Positions 20,326-30,837 of a DNA stretch of 64,000 nucleotides are shown piece after piece (within the stretch, counting starts at the first letter, position 1; the number at the start of each line of letters is the position of its first letter). The stretch lies in assembly GCA_022539475.1 (NCBI GenBank), contig VCMS01000036.1:1-64000 (forward strand), in the 5' to 3' direction. Under the pieces are notes generated by a model. The model was not told the origin of the DNA, ran no database searches, and worked only from the letters and a program-made list of their open reading frames with translations. Made by a program: the position numbers and the translations under genes. Source of the stretch: Gracilaria domingensis. Taxonomy: Eukaryota; Rhodophyta; Florideophyceae; Gracilariales; Gracilariaceae.

Positions 20326-20988
20326 TTATTTGAGTTGTTTCCCTTGGATAGGGGCTCTTGAACGTGGAGGATAGCGGAGAGCCGGCGGGGCCCAACTTCC
20401 ATTCAGGGCAGGCATTCGATTGCCTCTTTGGGATTTTCGGAAGTACATATGTCTAGGTGTATCATAAATCCCACGGAGTCTTCCTCGCTGTCGGCATCCA
20501 GAGGCTCGCCTGAAGCCCCTCGCTTCCAGTGTTGGAATTTCGGTTGCAGAAAGTTTGTCCAGGCCTCCAGCGGTTAGTATTGCTAGGATCGATGGTACCA
20601 TGAGCTTCTCTACCAAAAAGCTGGTCAAGAATATCCCTTTTTCTGGGTAATGGAGAAGATGGCCGTTCTCGGTAGAGACAAGTCTAATGCGGTATGTTCT
20701 GAGATTGATATTGTGCTCGGGGCGCTTCTTTGGGCGAGCTACGTCCTCATCCTCAGACGAATCTAAGGCTTCAGGCTCTAGTCCGGCCTGGTGGTGTGCA
20801 TGAGCGCCGGGCAGCAAAGCTCTCAAAGGCTGGGGATCAATTTCTTGGCCTCGTGGAAAAGTGTTCCGACCCAGTAAAGCTCTTACTTCAAAACTTCTGT
20901 CCAGCTGCCATGAGATTTCGATTGAGCCTGCTTCATGTGCACTGTCCAACGTGATGTCGCTGGGTGAAAGCCTCTGATCTACGGCCAA
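20326..20988 (-). pseudogene. DIRS-like ORF1 (gag-like) remnant (element C)
   Basis: An open minus frame of 220 codons (TTG at its upstream end, no ATG). It contains an acidic stretch, DSSEDEDVARPKKRPEHNIN, then LRTYRIRLVSTENGHLLHYP and VEKLMVPSILAILTAGG. The last two blocks recur, diverged, in element B at 27.37-27.65 kb. Upstream it is cut at 21001 by the second 343-bp inverted-repeat element. Beyond that insertion the minus strand at 21360-21620 continues gag-like sequence (RRDIDLLFQTDAELQHP). The function is inferred from position ahead of RT, as in DIRS ORF1. Confidence 0.65.
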
Positions 20989-21000
20989 CCCTGGTTATCC

Positions 21001-21343
21001 TTTGGGTAGTATATGAAGTATCTGTGCCTCACAAAAGGGTTCAAGTGTCTACTATGTGGGTGTAATGGGCGAAAAACGGATTTATGCCGTATGTGTGTCG
21101 TATCTATGGCATGCGCATGGTTGGTTTATGGATGGTATTTGCACAAAATAGGCACAGTTCCGATCTCAAAAAATTTAGTTTTTTTATTTCGTTACATCCG
21201 CCATCATCCGTCATGCACCAGGCACTCATACGGCACATATGCGACGCAGATACGACTTAGATATGAAATAGTGCCAAACGTGTCACAGAGTTGGCACCTG
21301 AACCCCCGTATCAGACACGAAGCGTACATATACCACCCAAATG
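21001..21343 (+). mobile_element. 343-bp inverted-repeat element, copy 2 (MITE-like)
   Basis: Terminal inverted repeats are tttgggtagtatatg on the left and catataccacccaaatg on the right. It is homologous to 11486-11830 in opposite orientation. The plus strand keeps an open frame (21013-21375) beginning MKYLCLTKGFKCLLCGCNGR, aligned without gaps to the frame in copy 1 for about 110 codons. It sits inside the gag-like region of DIRS element C, so it inserted after that element. No clear target duplication. Confidence 0.8.
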
Positions 21344-22079
21344 TTCCCTGGGCAATGCGGCGTGCATCAGCGTGAGCATTTCTTTTGCTTTCCTTTCAGC
21401 GAGTTTTCGTATTTCCTCGGCTGAAATTTGCATGAGCTTCGAATGATTCTGCATATTGGATGCTGCAGTTCCGCATCGGTTTGGAACAGAAGGTCAATGT
21501 CTCGCCGAGGCAGAACGTCTGCAAGTATTATCCCCTTGGATGGAGAAATACTCGAAGCTTTGCGAACTGAAGCGAGCGCTGAGGCAAAGATGGAGGGAAG
21601 CTGCTCTTGGGTGACCTGTATTTAAGACAAAGGGTCTTGAGATGCAAAACTCCCAAGGAATAGGATTGAATTTAGTAGTGCAGGCTGGGCTGGAGAAGAA
21701 CTTGCAATGGTTTCTGGAGCTTTGTAGGTAACGATAGCAGAGGCTGGGGGGTACGAGAGAGCGAAAAGTGGCTTGGTTTCTTTTACGCTGATCACTGAGA
21801 GCGAGAGATTGCCTTATGGCAGATAGATATGCTGTTAGAGGGGGAAAGGCTCCTAACGACGCCACTTAAGTGCGGAAGTTTGGTACTCATCTGAGAACAT
21901 TGTGGTGCGGAATAGATCGGATGCTGGCTGTTTGATTCGTGAAAAGATGGAGAGGATGCGTAGGAATTTCATAGACATTTGGTCAGGACTGTTACAAACT
22001 CTTAGAATGTGCTCGAAGAACGTCTGTGTGCTGCCGAATTCGAAGCTGCCCTTCGTTTCTGATTTTCATATGGAGAGAC

Positions 22080-22870
22080 CATGCCTTTCAGTGTTCCAGA
22101 TAGTATGGAAGAGAATTTAAGGATTCACATCTGCCTTTGATCGTCATCTGGTTGACCGGGGTCTCGTTGATACAGTCCTGGGTTGGGCGACCAATCCCTG
22201 TGAGATAAAGTGATCCGAGATGGATGTCCAAAGGATGAAAATTTGGGACATCTGGAAGATATCAGTCGGATATCTTCTGCGTATCCACGATATCCAAATG
22301 ATAGGGCGTGATAACCCGTTGGATGCGCTTAAGTGATGCCCTTTACCTGTTATTTGGATGTACAGAAACTATTCCAAAGATATTCATATGATGCACGAAG
22401 ATATGTCCAATGAATGTCCGGAAATCCAGGGTACATCACTCGGACATCACAGAATCCAATGAATATCTCTTTGTACATCATATTCGTATCAGGCGGTTAT
22501 CATTGGATATACTTCATGCATCATTTGAGCATCATTTACGTATATCATCCGAACATCTTAAGGAGATCAAATGGACATCTTCAGGTTTTGTAATTCTATT
22601 ATAGGTTATCTGGGGGATGTCATCCGGACATCAATTCACCTCTCTGGTAATGCGCCCGTAATGAGTGGAGAACTTTGTTCGAGAGAGTAAATAGCTGGCG
22701 GCAACCGAATTCAAATGTTTGAGGTATGAAGAATATCTGATTCGTTGCGAAGCGGTCGAGTAATTTGGGCGTGATTCGCGTAATAATGCTAGGAACATGA
22801 TAATGTATTGATCGTATATTGAGACGAACTGAAGCCGGCCAATGTGAAAGGAGGGTTTTGCATCTCACGC
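22080..22870 (-). pseudogene. DIRS-like tyrosine recombinase remnant (element B), split by a foldback
   Basis: The minus strand at 22870-22645 carries FVSIYDQYIIMFLALL and RYSSYLKHL, then the HxxR block THYGR at 22652-22663. These align with the recombinase at 28.43-29.09 kb. After the foldback insertion the match resumes at about 22180-22090 with DCINETPVNQMTIKGR and LNSLPYYLEH, against DYINGTSLEQIAINGR and LNSLRYYTEN. The histidine, second arginine and catalytic tyrosine region are therefore all recognisable. Tyrosine recombinases integrate circular DNA copies of DIRS-like elements in place of a DDE integrase. Confidence 0.75.
22182..22645. mobile_element. Foldback element of degenerate GGACATC/GATATCC motifs
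   Basis: About 460 bp made almost entirely of variants of ggacatc, gatatcc, gatgtcc and catcat in both orientations. The ends are loosely inverted: gatggatgtccaaaggatga on the left, tcatccggacatcaattcac on the right. It separates two halves of a tyrosine-recombinase coding sequence, which fixes it as an insertion. It has no coding capacity. Confidence 0.75.
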
Positions 22871-23229
22871 ATTGACAACTTTTATATTCGATCCAAGCAA
22901 CGATATTTTGAAATCAACAGGGAAGACGAGGTCACTCCATTCCAGCTTGATGGATTCGGATACCCTCAAACATGCTCCGCAGCACAGCCAGATCAATATG
23001 GCCGTATTTGACAGCTGATTTCGTACGAGAATCCATGCGAAGTCATATGCGAAATCTTTGAACAGCGTAGCACCGCTTGTGGGTAATTCAACGTGTTTCT
23101 AGCCTTCTATGCATCTTCGCGTTAACCCAAATTCTTTTATTTGGCTTACAAAAATAACAGAGTCATGTACAGCGGATTATACATCTCTTGGCGTTTTGGC
23201 TGAGCGCGCGTTTTTTATGAAACTGTCTT

Positions 23230-23510
23230 ACACGTAAACTGCGACGATTTGATCCAATGCTAGAGTTTTGGGCGACAGGTAAGCGATGGTTTGACAGACC
23301 GCATCGTAGGCTGCAAAGTACTTGGTTCCCGTTGAGTCCTTGATGGTAACTGAAATGAGAGGATTTTCTTCAAAGAAGGTCTATGGAGCGACTAAGAATT
23401 TGGTGTTCGAGAGGGTCGTAGCAGAAAGAGAAGGAAGCCTTTTTCAGGAGGGAGAAGCTCAAAAGCGTTTGCGTTTCATGAATGAGGCTGCGTTTTGGAG
23501 GAAAGACTGG
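23230..23510 (-). pseudogene. DIRS-like pre-recombinase domain (element B)
   Basis: The minus strand reads TFFEENPLISVTIKDSTGTK near 23360. It matches AFFEESPLIAAIIKDATQPK at 29.3 kb in element A. In both elements the block lies 5' of the tyrosine recombinase. It probably belongs to the N-terminal part of the recombinase polyprotein. Its exact role is unknown. Confidence 0.6.
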
Positions 23511-24940
23511 TTTTGAATCAAGACGAGAAAGAGCTTCGTCGAATTGCGGGTATACTGTTTGAAGAGGCGCTCATTTTGGCTATGTTGGAGGTTTTGAAAA
23601 GAAATGCTGCCAGCTTTGAATGGCGCTTCATGCTTTGTAACTTTTTTGGGCTCTATAAGGTCAGAACGAAGAAACCTTATGGAGAGAAGTGGCTGATCTC
23701 TCATCTTGAGAACTGTCTGGTAGTTACTGGTACTCTAGTAGAGCTGCACCTGCTTTGAAAGTAGTTCAAGTCTAAAGATCTGCGCATGGAGACACAGTAG
23801 TAGACAATTGTAGCATGCGGTTGTGCCAAGTACGAGGGTAGCCCCTTTTCGAAGAAGAAGAACGGGGGGAGGAGAAGAGTCGGCATTTCTGCGCGGCCAT
23901 CAATTGAAGCTCCAAGAACACACAAGCGGAAATTATAAATAGGCATGTAACCGCTGAGATGAAACTGAGAACTGAGCAAGGCACTTTAACGTATTTAACC
24001 ATGCGTACTTCACCACTCAAAAGAACTGTTTTGCCTCTGTCATTAAAGTGACATTCAGGTTTCAAGAAGAATTGTTTAGGTTCTCTGTTAATTCATTAAA
24101 ACGGCATGTTATCGCACTTCTATTGAGAGATGGCAAGGCGAAAAATTTGACGGCAAAATGGCATTGAAAAGATATTGGAATATTACGAAAATATCGCCAC
24201 TTACAGAAACCTGATTGAGCCTCTAATGACATAAACTTCGGCCAGAGTCCTGCTCCGACTGACATTGGAACAGCGCCAAGAGGGCAAGGGCGAACAGCTC
24301 TTATCGAGAACGGAGCCACGCACGTAGAAGCAAAGATTCTGGGGAGTGTGATCTGCGGCTGCCGCGAGCATCTGAGTGCGCGCAGCTGCTGCCTTCGCGA
24401 GCGAAGCAGTTGCTAGCGTCGATGTCGCACTCGACCTGCCACAGTTCGGCCGCACCAAATAAATTCTATTTCGCATGCCTGGAAATTTCGCAGTAATCAA
24501 TACGTTCCGCCATCTTCAATCCGACACGTATTGAAGGCCGGTTCACGGTTTTCTTGCCTGAGATATGATTTTTGTCATATTATGTGTCTCTATAACGTGT
24601 TGATCTTTTGCGATCTTCATTTTCGGTACGGTAGGGAAGCGTCAGAGACGCTCTCTCGTCCAAGACACAGCGCAACTTGAACAGAAGGGAGCACAAAATG
24701 TCCTGCATCTCAAGGAAAGGAAACCGCCAGTAATTTTTTGAGCTCTGCACCGCGACGAATTCAAGTATCACGCGTCCTAATGCACACTATCAATTCTCAA
24801 AACCTCACGAACGAAAGGGGCGATCAGCTGTATTCACTTTTGATGGTACGTGAATGAAGTAGATATTGATTGAAAGGCACAAGGATGTCAGAAGACGGAA
24901 TCCTAGAAGCAATGGAGATGAAGACGATCGCTTTTTAGAA
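23511..24940. other. Decayed DIRS-like interior (element B)
   Basis: Between the RNase H and pre-recombinase blocks of element B. A minus frame at 24201-24500 is Ala/Leu-rich (TASLAKAAAARTQMLAAAA) but has no identified motif. The other frames overlap on both strands. Confidence 0.35.
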
Positions 24941-24949
24941 AAATTTCCC

Positions 24950-25075
24950 AGAGTCACAGCTGAATCGTTAAAGATGAATCGTTAAAGATGATAACCCTTC
25001 GATTTTTGATTCCACTCCAAACAAGCCAGTTAACCGCAAGAAGGGCTGTTGAGGCTTCGAGCATGTTGATATGTT
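24950..25075 (-). pseudogene. DIRS-like RNase H remnant (element B)
   Basis: The minus strand reads MLEASTALLAVNWLVWSGIK followed by VIIFNDSS. It aligns with MEASAVIREINWLIRNGIS and FMFTDFS in element C. A 15-bp direct duplication (gaatcgttaaagat twice) at 24962-24992 disrupts the end of the block. Confidence 0.65.
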
Positions 25076-25206
25076 CTTTCTTTTTAAAGTTATACGTAGA
25101 GACTAGCCTCTATCGCTGCATCTTGTAGAGCTCTACCCTGTCGCTAGAATGTTTGAAATTCTCATTTCAAAGAAAACCCGGCTTTCCATAAGCCCAGAAC
25201 TTTGGA

Positions 25207-26347
25207 TCATGTTGGGCTGAAACAGAAGCGTACATTACAGCTCAAGCTGTTAGCGAGGTGTCGAAGGAATCTCAATTTCAGAGATAGGCAGTCCTGTTTC
25301 GAAAATTGCAAATGGCAGTAAGCTGGAAAGCGTTGAAATCTCTGGCCGCATTTTCGGGACGACTTTGAATTTCCGTGCAATTGGTAGACGAAGAAGAGAA
25401 GAGCGAATTCAAGCACGATAGTAGAGGTCTTCTCAAAAGGGCACCCCAGATTATCTTTCCAAGAAAAGATTGAAAAGTATATATTTCTCTTTACGATATC
25501 CGTGGGCTCTACACCAATCCAGTGTAGAGCAATTTTGTTCATCTTGCTTGGTTAGCGACGGATTGATTGGGAGGAAGGATCGCATTGAAAGCCAAATAAG
25601 GAGATAATATCTTTCACCATAGTTTGCAGAGCACATGATTTGCTTTCTTTCACGGGAATATTAGCCGATTGAAGAGCCAGCGAAAAATGCGTTGGGAAAG
25701 ACGGACAGCATTGTCGAGCCGTGCGCAATTGGCAACACTGATGTAGTCAACTATGTAGAGCGCCATGCTCGTAGAATGTGTCAGGAGAAATAGGGATTCA
25801 GATTTGGTGCAGTGCACAAACTTTGCACCCATCTCAGTTGCGATTCGTGATTGCAAGAAGATGTAAAAGGCTTCATTGAGCAGCTTCGCAGCGAACGTAT
25901 GCGGAGCGAACAGTGACCACTTAAATACTTTAATGATTTTAACCTGCAAGCATATGCGATCGATTCGTCGAGATGCTTTCTCGGGAGCAGCCCAGTGAGG
26001 AGACTTTAAATAATGCATTTTGTGTGAGTTTTTGCATTGGGAACAATTTCGATGTTTCAAGGGTTAGCCTGATGTTATGGAACATATTCTGGATATACAG
26101 GTAAAATCCAAAGAAGGTGCTTTGATCTGTTCGGAGTGTTTCGGAGAAGCTCGATCTGCTCCCTAGGCCATGATATCAGTCTGTTTTCTTCCGATGTTTT
26201 GATGACCACAAACAGGGTCATCTCCAGCCCATCCAACATTGCCGATTGAGATCTGCCTTCGCGACACACAATACTCCAGTTCAACATGCTTGCCCTATCA
26301 GCGTGGTATAACACGGTGTGGTATTCTGAGTCAGAGGCATGGAGCAC
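25207..26347 (-). pseudogene. DIRS-like reverse transcriptase remnant (element B)
   Basis: Three minus frames cover the region. 26347-26075 has NRLISWPREQIELL. 26060-25650 has an RT palm-like segment with SMALYIVDYISVANC, a damaged form of a catalytic YxDD-type block. 25542-25207 continues to the RNase H. Stops and frame changes near 26065, 25645 and 25550 break it. The order RT then RNase H matches element C. Confidence 0.65.
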
Positions 26348-27369
26348 CCGAAGTTGGAATAAACTTGGTAGAATTCTAGTTCTTGAGAGTTTGTAAGGGC
26401 TTTGTCCTGATGATTGCCGCGAATCTATTCTCTTAATTATCTGAGAAAAGGTCTCGTACGTGATATGTGAAAAGGATGAAGCTAAACTTGTGAGTGCTCA
26501 GCAGTTGTAGGTTGTTGGGCAGGTGGAAAGGATAGTGGCCTGACCTTGGTTCGTTTAAAAGGGGATTTCAGAAACAGCCAGTTGGATTCCTGCAAATGCT
26601 ACTCTAAATCAGGATGGATTGGGCAGCTTTCCTTTTGATTGAGAGTAGGTTCAAGGCGAGAGAATCTTTGATAGTGGTTAGGGCTTGCTTCTTGAGGCGC
26701 GAAAGTAGGGAACTCGCTGCAGCTCTCAGGGAGCAGTTTGGGGCACGGCATTGTCCTTGCGGTACTTTAAGAGAGAGGCTGGGTTCAAAAATGAGGTTTT
26801 GCAGGGCAGCGGGACACTGATTGAATGCAATTTTGGTGTCGTCGAGAGGCGGTTATTGGGGAAGCGAGAAGATATAGTCTTTCGAATCCGTGAAGCAAGC
26901 TATTTTTTTTCCTGCCTGGTCACCTCTTTTGGTTCCGTTGCCCGAGTGCCCCAGGTGTGGCAGGGGATTGAGCACGCATCTGTCATTGATTTTATTGCTA
27001 GGCAGCGCTTCTTTTGGTTCGTTAGCAGACGCGTCACGGATTTCTGAAGAGCGTTCGCCATCACTCTGCCTTCCAAAACGTACTAGAGGAGGTGAACTGC
27101 TGCATTACTTCGCTCCATGCGTCTTCCTCGTTGGATCGCTATCCTTTCGATAGACCTTACTGGACGTTGAGAATCGCGTATAGCCGATACAGTTCGACTT
27201 CGATTTAAGGGAAGGCGTTCTATGGCTTTCTATGGCTTGTCGAATGTGAGAAGGTACAGTTCAATCATTCTTCCGAGGAATAATGCTCCCATTTCAGTGG
27301 TAAATGGTTTTCTGGACGCTTATCTATTTCGGTTCCATTGCAATGCACTGTTGGAAATTTGTCTATAGA

Positions 27370-27660
27370 ACGTTCTTTATGTCTGAGACCGCTGAGGTCA
27401 GCATTGCTAAAATCGATGGTGCCCTGAGCTTCTCCAACATAATGTTGTTGGAGGACAGACGTTTTCTCGGGTAATGCTACAAGTGTGCATTTTCTGCCGA
27501 CAATAGTCCAATAACGTAGGTGTTCAGGTTATTGTCGTGTTTGTAGCGTTTGTTGGGAGGCGTCTGATCGTCATCGTCTGATGAATAGTTTCCTCCGAGA
27601 GCATTGCACGCGGATTGATGCGATTCAGGGCTAAATAACAGCGCTCTGAGAGGTGATGGG
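27370..27660 (-). pseudogene. DIRS-like ORF1 (gag-like) remnant (element B)
   Basis: The minus strand contains SSDDDDQTPPNKRYKHDNNL followed by a block related to LRTYRIRLVSTENGHLLHYP of element C, then MLEKLRAPSILAMLTS. It has internal stops. It marks the 5' coding part of element B, upstream of its RT. Confidence 0.65.
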
Positions 27661-28431
27661 TGTGTGGGGAGGGACCAGGCGATTCACGTTGAGAGGCCAA
27701 GCGTTGTTGGCCTTTATGATGCTTTCGAGTTTCTAGGATATAGAAATTGAAACGGCCTCAGAAGGGGTTTTTTGTTGGGAGTTTTTGGACAGACAGAGCT
27801 TGATCCACTGCTAATACCGAATGCATGACAGTGAGAAGCTCAGTAAAGCTCGTGCCGGGAAGTTTCCGAATGTCTGAGGCAAACATGCGCATTTGGCGTG
27901 GTTCTGAAGATTGGAATTGGTGCAGGGGCTTGTGGTAATGGGAACTGCTTCAAGTTCTCGTATACGGAATAAATCGGCGAGGATGTGCTCGTTGGTGGGT
28001 GTCGAGCCCAGATCTTTTCGTACTGAGCGAGCCGACGAAGCATTGGTTGATATGTTGAGCAGCTGTTCTGTAGCCTGTAACAAAAGCATATAATCTTATG
28101 TGGCAAGGTTTCCATAGAATAAAACGGGTATGTTTTGCTCTTCGAGAGCTGGTGTGACATAATTGGGAATGTCTTGTTAATCTAAATGCTTTTCAACTAT
28201 GGTTGGCCCTGCAGGGGCTGGTTTCCTGCTCTTGGTGGCGAGGAAAAGGTGCGTATGTTCTGTGGTGTTATAATATTCGAGCTTTTCTCCGTAGTTGGTT
28301 TTGCGTAATGCTAAATATGATATTGGACTGGGATTATCGGTGAACTGTAAGGGGTCCGTTCATTTCACTTTGATTGCCTGGCCCGAAGATTTTTCAGTCT
28401 TCAGTAATTGAGTGAAGTTGCGAGGTCACGG

Positions 28432-29094
28432 TTACAAGTTGTTGCGATGATTTTGAAAGGTTTCCGCGTCTTGCCAGAAATGTTTTTTTGCTTGCTGGGT
28501 TGTATTCATGTCTAGAAAGCACGACTTGAAATTTTCTGTGTAGTAGCGAAGAGAGTTGAGAGATTTCCATCTGCCATTGATGGCAATCTGCTCCAAGGAA
28601 GTTCCGTTGATGTAATCCTCAGTGGCTCTGAAGATTGCCGCTGACGGGATGGTGAAGCATGTCTGAGGTAAACCACAACCATTCGCAACAATTTGGAGAT
28701 GCTTTAGGTATGGAGCGTACCTTGTTTCACAAGATACTTTCAAGGCGTTTGTGCGGGCACTGTGTAAGGCGCTTAGAAAGACGATGATGTGTTGGTTATG
28801 AATAGGAACGAACTGCTTTCCATCAGTGGCTTTGGATGTTTTTGCATCGCTTATGTTCAGTCCAGCTATGTTTCTTGCGAAGAAAATCATTCGAAAATCT
28901 CCCAAAAATTAAATCCGTGACCAAGTAAGATTCATAGCCTTTGACACTCTCAAGCAGCCTCCGTAGCAGAGCAGTAGGACTACTACCGAATGCGAGAGAC
29001 TCTGATGTGTCAAGCGCGACCCAAACGCGAACTTGAATTGTTTCGAGAGTGAGGCTGCGCTGCAGGATGGCTTAAGGTGTTTCCAGCCTTTCAT
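28432..29094 (-). pseudogene. DIRS-like tyrosine recombinase (element A)
   Basis: The first frame (29094-28909) holds the domain start, with CYGGCLRVSKAMNLTW containing the likely first catalytic arginine. A stop and frame change near 28909 separate it from 28905-28432. The second frame contains FVPIHNQHIIVFLSAL, then RYAPYLKHLQIVANGCGLPQ, a damaged HxxR region (IPSAAIFR), and DYINGTSLEQIAINGRWKSL ending RYYTEN with the catalytic Tyr. It belongs to the phage-integrase-like recombinases of DIRS retrotransposons. The HxxR motif is lost here but present in element B. Confidence 0.75.
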
Positions 29095-29277
29095 GAACCG
29101 TCTGATTACTCCAAATTCTTGTCAATGGTTACGAAACATAAACAGACACATGCAGAGAAGATTGGACATTTACTGTCGCTGGATTGGCCTCGGCTCGCTA
29201 CCGCAAAGGCTTTGGATGTACGCAGAGATAAACTGAACCAAGGAGATCCTGTCGGAACCTACAGTAGCACATGTTGC

Positions 29278-29649
29278 TCAACATCTTTTATTTGCAGACA
29301 TATATTTTGGCTGCGTGGCATCCTTGATTATGGCAGCGATTAGCGGGCTTTCTTCAAAGAAAGCTTCCGCAGAGCCGAAGAAGTGGAGGTTTGTAACCGC
29401 TGGTGAGGCAAATGGTGCTCTTTTGATCTGCACTAAGATGTCGTATGTATTAGGGCACTGTAGTACTGTCGGACTGGAAAGCGGTATGAAGCAATTGCCA
29501 CGCATTTCTGTATCAATGTGAGTTAAGTTGTCTTCGAATTCGGGTAGACTGCTGCTCTGGTGTGCCGTCGTATGGCTTATTTCGTTCAATATTCCGCCTG
29601 CGCGATTGTGATTACGTTGTTCCAGCTTTTCGTACATGATTTGCGGCAT
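29278..29649 (-). pseudogene. DIRS-like pre-recombinase domain (element A)
   Basis: A 123-codon open minus frame ending AFFEESPLIAAIIKDATQPK plus a few residues. It is homologous to the block at 23.23-23.51 kb and lies about 180 bp 5' of the recombinase of element A. No function is assigned to the domain. Confidence 0.55.
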
Positions 29650-30837
29650 AAATGGTGCAAACGGAGACAGCCCCTGCTACTGAGCGCATCTATGGTTTAA
29701 TTCAGACAAAGCTCAGGAGGCTCTAGGGACGCAGAAAGAGTCAGCGTGCGCCGCGGCGGTTGACTCAAACAAACTCAAAGAAGCGCCAAGAACTCAGAGA
29801 AGGTCTGCGTGGTTCGCGACGGTTGGCGTTTCGAACATCCGACCGCCGGGCAGATTACACACAAGGGCTCTTGTATCCGCTGACCTCTTTTCCTCGCACG
29901 CCATGCCACCGCACTTGTCGCTGTAATAAATCTTTTTCTGCTTCACTGGTAATTCCAGTATTGTGACAGGAAGAAAGTTTTTTGTCTGTTAAGGAGCAGG
30001 TCTCGATGGCCAAGTTTGTGTTTTCTCCTTTTTTTCCTCAGAAAAAGCCATTTCGGCCCAGGAACCTAAAATGATGTGAACCACATTGGAGCAAATTATC
30101 CACACTGAGGCAAATTGCGTTACCTATCACGATAGATGATTATAAAACATGAACAACTTTTATTCTGGATCAGTTGGGCATGTTTGCAGGGAAAAATGCG
30201 CAAGAGCTGTTTTCTTAACGCAGGATTTGCATCAGTGTTCATAGTTTGCTTCTGAAAGCATTACAACCCTATATGAATTTTTGGCCGTTTGCGGACCACG
30301 CGCGGATGTAAGTTGGATTGTTTTTCAAAATAAAAGCGCACTATGTGGTGCAATGGAGGATTAGAATCGCCTCCTATGACCTCAGTTAGGCTGCCAAAAG
30401 GGAATGTGCTGTGAGTGTAAGAGGAGTGGGAAAGGATAGTGCAAGTGTCATAGCGCACTCAAAACTGCCTACCATGCAACGAGAACATCTTCAGCACACC
30501 CTCATATGACGTTCACAAAACTGAAGAAATTTATAATTTAATATGCACCGTGCCAAAATGGATGTCGCTCGGAAGGCCTAATGAATGTAATGTGAGGGTC
30601 TACAACATCCGATCGCATTCATGTTACGTTCACAATTTTGAAAAAATTTCTTATAGGGCTCCCAGACAGACTGACGAGGCGGTATTCATTTGGTTCGGGG
30701 ATAAGAACGATCTAACTCGATTTGGTATATATCGTCCACAGTCGTTGTTGTGTGTCGCAGAAAATGCAAAGAAAGACAGCTAGAGGATCGAGGGAGAGGA
30801 GACTAAGAGCGCGGACTGGAGCTTAGAGTGCCTGCAA
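29650..30837. other. No recognised gene
   Basis: Short frames only (65-77 codons on both strands). It separates the minus-strand DIRS-like remnants from the plus-strand LINE. The gag and RT parts expected 5' of DIRS element A are not visible here. Confidence 0.4.
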
